From assembly GCA_001464455.1 (NCBI GenBank), contig LNEI01000011.1, positions 1-64,000 of the forward strand: a stretch of DNA of 64,000 bases. The letters run 5' to 3'. Position numbers and translations under genes: made by a program. The stretch is from Acidobacteria bacterium Ga0077534. GTDB taxonomy: Bacteria > Acidobacteriota > Blastocatellia > Pyrinomonadales > Pyrinomonadaceae. The notes under the pieces were generated by a model, which had not been told where the DNA came from, searched no databases, and saw only the letters and a list, made by a program, of their open reading frames with translations. Shown one piece after another: positions 18,170 through 25,763 of the stretch. How positions within the stretch are numbered: the first letter of the stretch is position 1; the number at the start of each line of letters is the position of its first letter.

Positions 18170-18721
18170 ATGCGCATTATCTCAGGACTATACGGCGGCC
18201 GCCAGCTAAAAAGCCCTTCTGACAATAAAACGCGCCCGACCTCAGACCGACTTCGCGAGACTTTGTTCAACGTCCTCGCTCCGCGGATCGATGACGAAAC
18301 GCGCTTCCTGGACCTGTGTGCCGGAACCGGAGCGATCGGGATCGAGGCTTTGTCTCGCGGAGCGGCTTTCGTGACTTTCGTTGATAAGTCAAAAAAAGCC
18401 TGCGCTCTGATCGAGCAAAATCTTGATACTCTTGCGGTCCCCGAAGAAGCGACCGACGTTCTCGGCCTCGACGCCGAAAACTTCACCGGCCGCGAGCACC
18501 CAACGGGCTGGGACATCGCGTTCTTCGATCCACCTTATGATGCGGATTATTCGCTCGTGCTGCACGAATTCGGCTTCAATAAAACGCTGCTGAATGACGA
18601 CGGCCTGCTGGTCGTAGAACACCATACAAAAAAACACATCCCGGACGAGGTCGGGTCGCTTCGCCGTTGGCGGATATTGAAACAGGGCGAAACTTCGCTC
18701 AGTTTCTTTGAAAGAAACTGA
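18170..18721 (+). CDS. rsmD: 16S rRNA (guanine966-N2)-methyltransferase RsmD
   Basis: Methylates G966 of 16S rRNA during 30S assembly. 183 aa, usual size. The family start MRIISGLYGGRQLKSP and RPTSDRLRETLFNVL are typical. SAM motif I is FLDLCAGTGAIGIEALSRGA and the catalytic motif IV is FFDPPY. The stop overlaps the next ATG (ATGA), so the DMT exporter gene is translationally coupled. A REP pair ends 35 bp upstream. Confidence 0.95.
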   Translation: MRIISGLYGGRQLKSPSDNKTRPTSDRLRETLFNVLAPRIDDETRFLDLCAGTGAIGIEALSRGAAFVTFVDKSKKACALIEQNLDTLAVPEEATDVLGLDAENFTGREHPTGWDIAFFDPPYDADYSLVLHEFGFNKTLLNDDGLLVVEHHTKKHIPDEVGSLRRWRILKQGETSLSFFERN

Positions 18722-19686
18722 TGAAAAACGTCATCGTCTGGCTAATTCTCTGCCTCATCTGGGGCTCGACCTGGATATTTATCAAGGTCGGCCTCGAAGA
18801 TCTGCCGCCGATCGCGTTTGCGGCTTCGAGATTTATACTCTCGATCTCGATCCTGTTTCCGGTGCTGTGGTATCGAAAGATCGCTTTGCCGCGGACCGCT
18901 GCCGAATGGAAGCTGATCGCTCTGACGGGTTTCCTTCAGTTCTCGGTCAACTACAGCATGGTCTTCTGGAGCGAGGTTTATATCACCTCAGGATTAGCCG
19001 CCGTCCTGCAAGCAACGATCTCCGTTTTCGGCCTTCTGCTTGCTTGGATATTTCTACCGCACGAGCGGATCACAAAGCTAAAGATAACGGCGGTCGTGAT
19101 CGGCATTGCCGGTGTTGCGATCATTTTTGCCGATCAGCTCCGCGTGCAGAGTTTAATGGCATTCCTCGGCAGCGTCGCGATAGTGGTCGGAGCGTATGCG
19201 GCGGCCCAGGCCTCGATCCTCGTGAAAGCAAAAGCTGGCGATATTGAGCCGCCAGCGTTGCTGTTCGGACAAATGCTGTGCGGGCTTCCTCCGATTCTCA
19301 TCTATAGCCTAGTCGTTGAAGGAAATCCGTTGACGTTTAACTGGACGTGGAAGGCGATCGCGTGTGTTCTTTTTCTGTCGATCGCGGGAACTATTGCCGC
19401 ATTTTGGATGTACTACTGGCTGCTGAACCGAATTGAATCAACAAAAGCAATGATGATCTCGCTCGTCACGCCGCTGCTCGCCGTGGTCATTGGATGGGCG
19501 TTTCTGGGCGAAACGCTCCCGCCCCAGACAGGCATCGGCGGATTGCTGATCATATCTAGCGTGGCGTTGATCGCATTTCGACGACGGTCCGTACCACCTG
19601 CTGTAGTGGGTGGGGCATTTAACGTGAGGGACAAAACCCCGCCCGCTACCGCTGGCGGTACTGACTCAGTTTCGTCTCTGCGGTAA
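18721..19686 (+). CDS. EamA/DMT-superfamily transporter
   Basis: 321 aa with ten predicted spans in two EamA repeats (first LCLIWGSTWIFIKVGLEDLP; second near MLCGLPPILIYSLVV). The substrate is unknown; relatives export amino acids or metabolites. The real fold ends near LIISSVALIAFRRR. The last 30 or so residues (SVPPAVVGG... and TPPATAGGTD) are encoded by an inverted REP pair at 19587-19665, so the C terminus is repeat-derived. The stop falls 10 bp before aroC. Confidence 0.87.
   Translation: MKNVIVWLILCLIWGSTWIFIKVGLEDLPPIAFAASRFILSISILFPVLWYRKIALPRTAAEWKLIALTGFLQFSVNYSMVFWSEVYITSGLAAVLQATISVFGLLLAWIFLPHERITKLKITAVVIGIAGVAIIFADQLRVQSLMAFLGSVAIVVGAYAAAQASILVKAKAGDIEPPALLFGQMLCGLPPILIYSLVVEGNPLTFNWTWKAIACVLFLSIAGTIAAFWMYYWLLNRIESTKAMMISLVTPLLAVVIGWAFLGETLPPQTGIGGLLIISSVALIAFRRRSVPPAVVGGAFNVRDKTPPATAGGTDSVSSLR
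19587..19665. repeat. Inverted REP pair forming the 3' end of the DMT exporter gene
   Basis: The forward copy at 19587-19616 has stem CCACCTGC/GTGGGTGG with loop TGTA. The reverse copy is at 19637-19665. Both are read in frame, giving PPAVVGG and PPATAGG at the protein level. Confidence 0.85.
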
Positions 19687-19695
19687 GATGAAAAC

Positions 19696-20985
<1,290 letters not shown>

Positions 20986-20998
20986 GGATCAAGAGTGA

Positions 20999-21027
20999 GT
21001 CAGTACCACCTGCGGTAGCGGGTGGGG
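20999..21027 (+). repeat. REP hairpin, left flank of RAYT gene
   Basis: GTCAGTA then an 8-bp stem CCACCTGC/GCGGGTGG with GGTA loop. It starts 13 nt after the aroC stop. Confidence 0.9.
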
Positions 21028-21052
21028 CTCTCAAGATGGGAATTGAGAATTT

Positions 21053-21562
21053 ATGTGGAACGATGCGGACACACCCATTGCATACTTGATCACCTTCCGA
21101 TGTTATGGAACCTGGTTACACGGCGACGAACGGGGATCAATTGACCGTCACAACAACAAATTCGGATCACCAAAGCACCCTGCAACACCGCACTGGCAAC
21201 AAATAAGTGCAGATCGCCTGAAACAGCCCTCGGTCAAACTAGACATCATTCGAAGAACAGTCGTCGAGCGGGCGATTCGCAACGTTTGCGACAGGCGGGG
21301 CTGGCATCTGCATGCCACAAATGTGAGGACAAACCACGCTCATTCGGTAGTAGACAACCCCGGAAAACCATCGGGAATTATCCTGAATGCCTTTAAGGCG
21401 AATGCCACAAGGGAGATGCGGGAAGCCGGATGCTGGACCTCCGATCGCTCGCCTTGGGCTGATAAAGGAAGTCAGCGGCGTTTGTGGAACGAAACGCATC
21501 TTTTTAATGCAGTAGACTATGTTTTGAATGGACAGGGCGATGATCTACGTAAGTTTGAATAA
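21053..21562 (+). CDS. REP-associated tyrosine transposase (RAYT, Y1/IS200-like)
   Basis: 169 aa, apparently complete. The start PIAYLITFRCYGTWLHGDER is a hallmark of the RAYT subgroup of Y1 transposases. The HUH metal site is His95-Ala-His97 in VRTNHAHSVV, and the nucleophilic tyrosine is probably Tyr156 in NAVDYVLNGQGDD. SPWADKGSQRRLWNE also matches the subgroup. Known relatives nick and process single-stranded REP hairpins and are usually single-copy domesticated genes. The flanking inverted REPs fit this role. The second residue of the HUH (Ala) and the Ser after it differ from the commoner HVHVVV. Confidence 0.9.
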   Translation: MWNDADTPIAYLITFRCYGTWLHGDERGSIDRHNNKFGSPKHPATPHWQQISADRLKQPSVKLDIIRRTVVERAIRNVCDRRGWHLHATNVRTNHAHSVVDNPGKPSGIILNAFKANATREMREAGCWTSDRSPWADKGSQRRLWNETHLFNAVDYVLNGQGDDLRKFE

Positions 21563-21578
21563 TCCTCGCCTTGGAAAG

Positions 21579-21607
21579 CCCCGCCCGCTACCGCAGGTGG
21601 TACTGAC
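21579..21607 (-). repeat. REP hairpin, right flank of RAYT gene
   Basis: Exact family consensus in reverse orientation (CCCCGCCCGCTACCGCAGGT...GTACTGAC). Confidence 0.9.
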
Positions 21608-21627
21608 CCGGCCCGACGATCCGATCT

Positions 21628-21655
21628 CCCGCCCGCTGCGTCAGGTGGTACTGAC
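21628..21655 (-). repeat. REP copy overlapping the start of the archaemetzincin gene
   Basis: A second reverse copy 20 bp beyond the first, with a less perfect stem (CCACCTGA/GCGGGCGG). Its GTG at 21645 is in frame with the lipoprotein signal peptide. Confidence 0.8.
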
Positions 21656-22586
21656 CCGACTCGCAACGATCGCTCTTTTGGCGTTCGCTCTCCTCGCCTG
21701 CTCCAAACCAGCCGAAAAACCCGCATCCAATATGGCCGCCGCGCGTGAGGCGAAGAAGGAAAGGGCTGAGCTGCGCTCCAATATTAAGAAGATCGAGCCG
21801 TTTTTCAAACCGATGGGCAAGCCGCTGAGCAACGACTGGCTTGAAACGCACCACGAGCCGGGCCAAACCTTTGAGGAATATCTCGACGCCGATCCGGTGA
21901 AGCCGACTAAAGAACGGCAGAAGATCTACGTTTTGCCTTTGGGCAAATTTAACGCTAATCAGCAGAAGATCATCGACGTTACCGCAGAGTATTTAAAGGT
22001 ATTTTACGACCTACCCGTCGAGGAACTTACGGCCAAACCGCTCGTCGCGGTTCACCCGAATGTGAGACAGAATAAACTGACCAAAACCCGCCAGATCAAA
22101 ACCGGCCACATCTTGAACGACATTCTTAAGCCGCAGTTGCCGAACGATGCGGCGGCTTTGATAGCGTTTACGGTAGACGATCTTTATCCGAACGAGACCA
22201 TGAGTTATCTCTTCGGCCAGGCGAGCCTCGAGGAGCGCGTCGGCGTCTGGTCGCTCGCTCGGATGGACGACAATACGGACCAGCGGAATTTCCTGATCCG
22301 CACACTTAAGATCGCTGCTCACGAGACGGGCCACATGTTCTCGATGCGGCACTGCACAAAATACGAATGCCTGATGAGCGGCACCAATCATTTGCAGGAA
22401 ACCGACCGCCGCCCGATCGATGCGTGTCCGGAATGTACGGCTAAGATCTGCTGGCTTTCTGACGTCGATCAGGCGGAACGGTATAAAAAACTGGCGGATT
22501 TTTGCAGAAAGAACGGACTGGTGAAGGAAGCAGATGAGTTCGTGAAAAAAGCCGCCGCCGTAAATGCAGAAGCCCGCACGAAGTAA
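21645..22586 (+). CDS. Archaemetzincin-like zinc metalloprotease, lipoprotein
   Basis: 313 aa from the GTG at 21645, which gives a textbook lipoprotein signal (M-VLTRLATIALLAFALLAC, Cys19). The frame is open further back to an ATG at 21528, but that stretch is REP DNA. Zinc site: HETGHMFSMRHC at 226-237, then TKYECLM, then about 16 residues to CPEC. This is the archaemetzincin pattern HExxHxxGxxHCx4CxMx17CxxC, with Ser in place of the Gly. Likely a periplasmic membrane-tethered aminopeptidase-type enzyme. Both gene ends lie in repeats: the start in a REP, the stop in another palindrome. Confidence 0.85.
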   Translation: MVLTRLATIALLAFALLACSKPAEKPASNMAAAREAKKERAELRSNIKKIEPFFKPMGKPLSNDWLETHHEPGQTFEEYLDADPVKPTKERQKIYVLPLGKFNANQQKIIDVTAEYLKVFYDLPVEELTAKPLVAVHPNVRQNKLTKTRQIKTGHILNDILKPQLPNDAAALIAFTVDDLYPNETMSYLFGQASLEERVGVWSLARMDDNTDQRNFLIRTLKIAAHETGHMFSMRHCTKYECLMSGTNHLQETDRRPIDACPECTAKICWLSDVDQAERYKKLADFCRKNGLVKEADEFVKKAAAVNAEARTK

Positions 22587-22593
22587 GGGCTCT
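22564..22593 (+). repeat. Second palindrome family, forward copy at the archaemetzincin stop
   Basis: ATGCAGAAGCCCGCACGAAG followed by TAAGGGCTCT: GCCC/GGGC stem around a CGCACGAAGTAA-type loop. The TAA of this loop is the stop codon of the upstream gene. Confidence 0.8.
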
Positions 22594-22658
22594 GATTAGC
22601 ATTTCGCATCTGCGGTTAGAGCAGGACCGATCTTCCGGTGGGTTGCATGGTCGTAAAG

Positions 22659-22688
22659 AGAGTCCTTACTTCGTGCGGACCTCTGCAT
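22659..22688 (-). repeat. Second palindrome family, reverse copy
   Basis: Same loop (ACTTCGTGC) in inverse orientation 66 bp away; the stem is TCC/GGA where the partner has CCC/GGG, a compensatory change. Confidence 0.75.
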
Positions 22689-22762
22689 TCTGGGCCGTGC
22701 GCATTTGTTTCTGGCACGTCTCGGTTGTATATTCAAACCATCAATTTAAGGAGTACTAAAAT

Positions 22763-23188
22763 ATGAAAAGATCGTCTATCATTCTCTCCGCATTCATCAT
22801 TGCCATCTTCTCGGTCGTGTCTGCTTCGGCTCAAGATAAACCTGCCGAACCGGCGAAGCCGAAAGCTGAAGATACCAAGAAAGAAAGTCCGATCGCCGGC
22901 GTCAAATGGGATGTCGTCATCTCGGCTCCAGGTCAGGATTACGCTGGCGTTTTGAAGATCGAAAAGTCCGGCGACACCTACAAAGGCTCGGTTACGACCG
23001 AACTCGGCGAAGCACCGCTTGCCGGTATCAAGGTCGACGGCGATTCATTCACTTCGACCATCACCGTAAACGCACAGGGCCAGGTCATCGACGGAACGAT
23101 GTCGGGCAAAGTGAAGGACGGCAAAATTTCCGGTGAAATGAACCTTAGCGGCCTCGGCTCGATCCCGTTTACGGGCAAGAAGTCTTAG
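22763..23188 (+). CDS. Secreted protein of unknown function
   Basis: 141 aa with signal peptide (MKRSSIILSAFIIAIFSVVS, cleavage after ASAQ). A Lys/Pro/Glu-rich linker (about 22-45) is followed by a compact beta-rich domain of alternating hydrophobic residues (VVISAPGQDYAGVLKIEKSG, FTSTITVNAQGQVIDGTMSG). Paired G-x-I/V turns suggest a small lipocalin- or beta-sandwich-like fold. AAGGAG lies 9 nt before the ATG and a strong terminator follows. No family name assigned. Confidence 0.75.
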   Translation: MKRSSIILSAFIIAIFSVVSASAQDKPAEPAKPKAEDTKKESPIAGVKWDVVISAPGQDYAGVLKIEKSGDTYKGSVTTELGEAPLAGIKVDGDSFTSTITVNAQGQVIDGTMSGKVKDGKISGEMNLSGLGSIPFTGKKS

Positions 23189-23211
23189 TTTAGTTCTTTG
23201 GCCTTTCTATT

Positions 23212-23269
23212 ATCGCGGCTTCAGCCATATTGGGTATCAACGATACCTATTGGCTGTAGCCGCGATTTT
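23212..23269 (+). terminator. Long terminator hairpin
   Basis: ATCGCGGCT...AGCCGCGAT outer stem, CAGCCA/TGGCTG and GGGTATC/GATACC inner stems around AACG, then TTTTC. It lies 24 nt after the stop of the secreted protein. Confidence 0.8.
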
Positions 23270-23705
23270 CATTTTCGTGGTCTATCGTCATGACTTGTCA
23301 AAAAATCATGTTTCCCGACTTGACAAATCGTTGCATCTGTGGCACCCTCTTTAATGATTGCGACGAGTGGCGGCGTCGCACGCAGATGAAATAGAAGGTT
23401 TTATCGTACTGGATCTTTGAAAATCAGGAGGAAAGATCGAGAGTCGGGGGCTTGACGCGAGACTCATGAATTCAACTTTACCGGGAAAGTTGAACACTGA
23501 GATCGCAGAGAATTTCGACGCTTATAAGACAGTCTTGCAATTTTTTTTCATATTGCTTTCTTTGTCGGCTTTGGACTTCGGGTGAAAAGCGAGGTATTTC
23601 ACGCAAAGTCGCGGTATCGCAAAGAAGACGCAATGAAAAAATTCGGTTACCGCGAACGTGTCGCCCATGCTTCCTAGCGGGCTTGGGGAATATTTTGGGA
23701 CGCGA
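23270..23705. other. Gene-free spacer before purD
   Basis: About 435 bp between convergent genes. It has a promoter-like module at 23320-23348, a short hairpin CAACTTT/AAAGTTG near 23473, an AGGAGG stretch not followed by a good frame, and degenerate CGCAAAG repeats near 23600-23630. No protein gene I can support. Confidence 0.5.
23320..23348 (+). promoter_or_regulatory. Promoter-like module shared with 62743-62771
   Basis: TTGACA, a 17-bp spacer (AATCGTTGCATCTGTGG) and a poor -10 (CACCCT). The spacer is nearly identical to that of the promoter at 62.7 kb. Confidence 0.45.
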
Positions 23706-24868
23706 TCACGACTTGCCGATATCGCGGCGAAACTGCATTCCTTCAAACGTGATCTTTGCAGCAGCTACATACGCGGTGGCGAGTGCGGAATCGAGATCAG
23801 GTCCGGTTGCGGTCACGCCGAGCACGCGGCCCCCGGCGGTGACGAAGTCCTGGGACGCATCTGCCTTTGCCGTGCCGGCGTGAAAGACGTTAACGTTTGG
23901 TACGCACTCGGCGTCGGCAATACCGGAAATGGGGTCGCCCGTCTTTGGTTTAGCCGGATAGTTTTGGGACGCAAGTACGATGCACGCGGAACTTCCCTCT
24001 CGCCATCTGATCGCCGAAAAGGTTTGGGACGCATTCTCACCGCCCGCAAGCATCGCCTCGCAAATGTCGACGAGATCGGTCTCGAGCCGCACGAGGATCG
24101 CCTGAGTTTCAGGGTCACCGAAACGGACGTTGTACTCGAGAAGCTTCGGCCCGTCGGCCGTCATCATCAAGCCCAGGAAAAGTATCCCGCGAAAGCGAAA
24201 TCCTTCCTGAGAGCAGCCGCGAAGGCTGGGACGCACGATCGTCTCGACCACAGTTTCCAGATCCTGGGACGCAAGCAGCGCATCGTCAGTGATCGTACCC
24301 ATGCCGCCCGTATTCGGCCCCGTGTCGCCTTCACCGATGCGTTTGTGGTCGCGGGTCGCAGGCATCAGAGCAAAGTTCTCGCCATCGGCGAACATGAGCA
24401 GCGAAACCTCTTTGCCGAAAAGGCATTCTTCTAGAACGATCTTATCAGCGGCAACTGCCCCGACCAGAGATTCCATTTCGCGGATGGCATCAATAGCCTC
24501 GGCACGGTCTTTTGCCACGACTACGCCCTTACCGGCAGCCAGGCCGTCAGCTTTCACAACGACCGGGGTTGAAGTTTCACCAAAACTGCCGCTCTCAAGT
24601 TCGGCGATCGCTGCGCTCGTTGACGCCGCAGTGAAATATTTGGCAGTTGGGACGCCGTGGCGAAACATAAAATCTTTTGCAAAAGATTTACTAGCTTCAA
24701 GTTGGGACGCGTTTTTGCTCGGGCCGATGATCGCGAGTCCTCGGGCAGCAAATTCGTCGACGATCCCAAGAGCAAGCGAGGTCTCTCCGCCGACAAATGT
24801 CAGGTCGATCGATTCGTTTAGTGCGAATTCAACGAGGCCTGCAATATCGTCCGGTTTTATCGGGACGC
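23696..24868 (-). repeat. Reiterated octamer TGGGACGC across purD
   Basis: Exact copies on the + strand start at 23696, 23851, 23965, 24025, 24237, 24265, 24648 and 24703. A CGGGACGC variant is at 24861. All have one orientation. One copy is outside the coding region and the others fall in all three codon frames, so the signal is at DNA level. Confidence 0.85.
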
Positions 24869-24995
24869 ATTCGGCGATAGATGCGATACCGGCATTTCCG
24901 TTAGCGCAGTAGATCTTTGAAACTTTAGAGGAACGAGAAAAACACGTGCAGATCGCGTGTTCGCGTCCGCCTGAACCAACGACAAGAACTTTCAT
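23706..24995 (-). CDS. purD: Phosphoribosylamine-glycine ligase PurD (GAR synthetase)
   Basis: Second step of purine synthesis: 5-phosphoribosylamine, glycine and ATP to GAR. 429 aa, full length. The N-terminal MKVLVVGSGGREHAI, the ATP-grasp motifs (PVVVKADGLAAGKGVVVA), the family signature RFGDPETQ, and DHKRIGEGDTGPNTGGMGT are all present. It stands alone, not in a pur operon. Oddity: the gene carries seven exact copies of the octamer GCGTCCCA on its coding strand, most encoding Ala-Ser-Gln, with an eighth just past the stop. Confidence 0.96.
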   Translation of the reverse strand: MKVLVVGSGGREHAICTCFSRSSKVSKIYCANGNAGIASIAECVPIKPDDIAGLVEFALNESIDLTFVGGETSLALGIVDEFAARGLAIIGPSKNASQLEASKSFAKDFMFRHGVPTAKYFTAASTSAAIAELESGSFGETSTPVVVKADGLAAGKGVVVAKDRAEAIDAIREMESLVGAVAADKIVLEECLFGKEVSLLMFADGENFALMPATRDHKRIGEGDTGPNTGGMGTITDDALLASQDLETVVETIVRPSLRGCSQEGFRFRGILFLGLMMTADGPKLLEYNVRFGDPETQAILVRLETDLVDICEAMLAGGENASQTFSAIRWREGSSACIVLASQNYPAKPKTGDPISGIADAECVPNVNVFHAGTAKADASQDFVTAGGRVLGVTATGPDLDSALATAYVAAAKITFEGMQFRRDIGKS

Positions 24996-25167
24996 AACAT
25001 CTAAGCTATTGTACCGTTAGAACGACTGCTTGACACCCCAAACCGATAGTTGTAATGTCAGGAAGTCTGAGCAAATGACTAACGGAACCGTTCGGTCAGC
25101 CTCAAAACGAAGACGGTTTCAATAAAAATCCATGCCCGACTCGATATTATCATCGGAGCGTTTGGCC

Positions 25168-25560
25168 ATGACGCATCAAGATTTTGAGGAGATCCGCGAA
25201 ACCCCTCCAGTTCCGACTGATCCCGCTGCCGATTTTGAGGATCTTCCGATCCAATGTATCGACTGTGCCCAGGATTTCATCTGGACTGCGGGCGAGCAGG
25301 CATTCTTCCGCGACAAACAGCTTCAGAACCCTCCAAAGCGTTGTAAAGAGTGCAAGAAAGCTAAGAACCGGCGGCTGGAAGCCATAGAGATCGCCAAGAT
25401 CACCGGCAAACGGCAAAAGATCGAGGTGCGTGCAGAGTGTGCTCGCTGTTCGGTCGTTACAACGGTTCCTTTTTATCCTTGCCAGGGCCGGCCGGTCTAC
25501 TGTCGTGATTGTTTTTCCAGCATGGGAAGCGGTGCAGCGTCGGCGAATTCGATCAGCTGA
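25168..25560 (+). CDS. Small zinc-ribbon protein
   Basis: 130 aa from the ATG at 25168, which has GGAG about nine nt upstream; an in-frame ATG at 25132 lacks a ribosome site. Two Cys pairs (CIDC...CKEC) form a ribbon of the zf-trcl type around FIWTAGEQAFFRDK, with NPPKRCKECKKAKNRR after it. A second set (CARC...CRDCF) with following Ser-rich end resembles the CxxC-x17-CxxC family. Binding partner unknown; such proteins are common and uncharacterised. Confidence 0.78.
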   Translation: MTHQDFEEIRETPPVPTDPAADFEDLPIQCIDCAQDFIWTAGEQAFFRDKQLQNPPKRCKECKKAKNRRLEAIEIAKITGKRQKIEVRAECARCSVVTTVPFYPCQGRPVYCRDCFSSMGSGAASANSIS

Positions 25561-25663
25561 TCAAACCCGAATACAAAAATGGGTAGCGCGGATGTCGCCT
25601 TTAAAATAATAAAGGGACGACGTCTCCCACACCGTCGCCCCAGGGCCACCGAAGTGACCGGAT

Positions 25664-25681
25664 GTTCACCGGGAGGTGAAC
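25664..25681. repeat. Perfect short palindrome
   Basis: GTTCACC-GGGA-GGTGAAC: a 7-bp stem with a four-base loop in the spacer after the zinc-ribbon gene. It could be a hairpin or an operator. Confidence 0.5.
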
Positions 25682-25763
25682 ACGCTTAATTATCCACAGG
25701 TTTAGAGAGAAAGCAAGTCTAAATTGAAGGGGTGGGAAAATTATTTTTGCTAACTAGCTCTGT

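Larger units (their letters stand above)
20999..21607 (+). mobile_element. RAYT-REP unit (transposase gene bracketed by inverted REP hairpins)
   Basis: The transposase gene at 21053-21562 lies between a forward REP (20999-21027) and a reverse REP (21579-21607). Both have the same stem CCACCTGC-GGTA-GCGGGTGG, preceded by GTCAGTA. This is the known arrangement of REP-associated tyrosine transposases with their cognate hairpins. Nearby copies in both orientations suggest local spread. Confidence 0.85.

Noticed and set aside
23466-23585. 39-codon frame starting MNSTLPGKLN in the spacer before purD
   Set aside because: Ends in a poly-T-derived Phe run, has no ribosome site at proper spacing, and overlaps a small hairpin; not enough support.
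23696-24868. purD octamers as a CRISPR or a tandem repeat
   Set aside because: The copies are 8 bp, irregularly spaced and lie within a fully conserved enzyme gene.
25690-25698. Perfect DnaA box TTATCCACA in a spacer, as a possible replication origin
   Set aside because: It is a single box with no cluster, no AT-rich unwinding element and no dnaA/dnaN neighbours.
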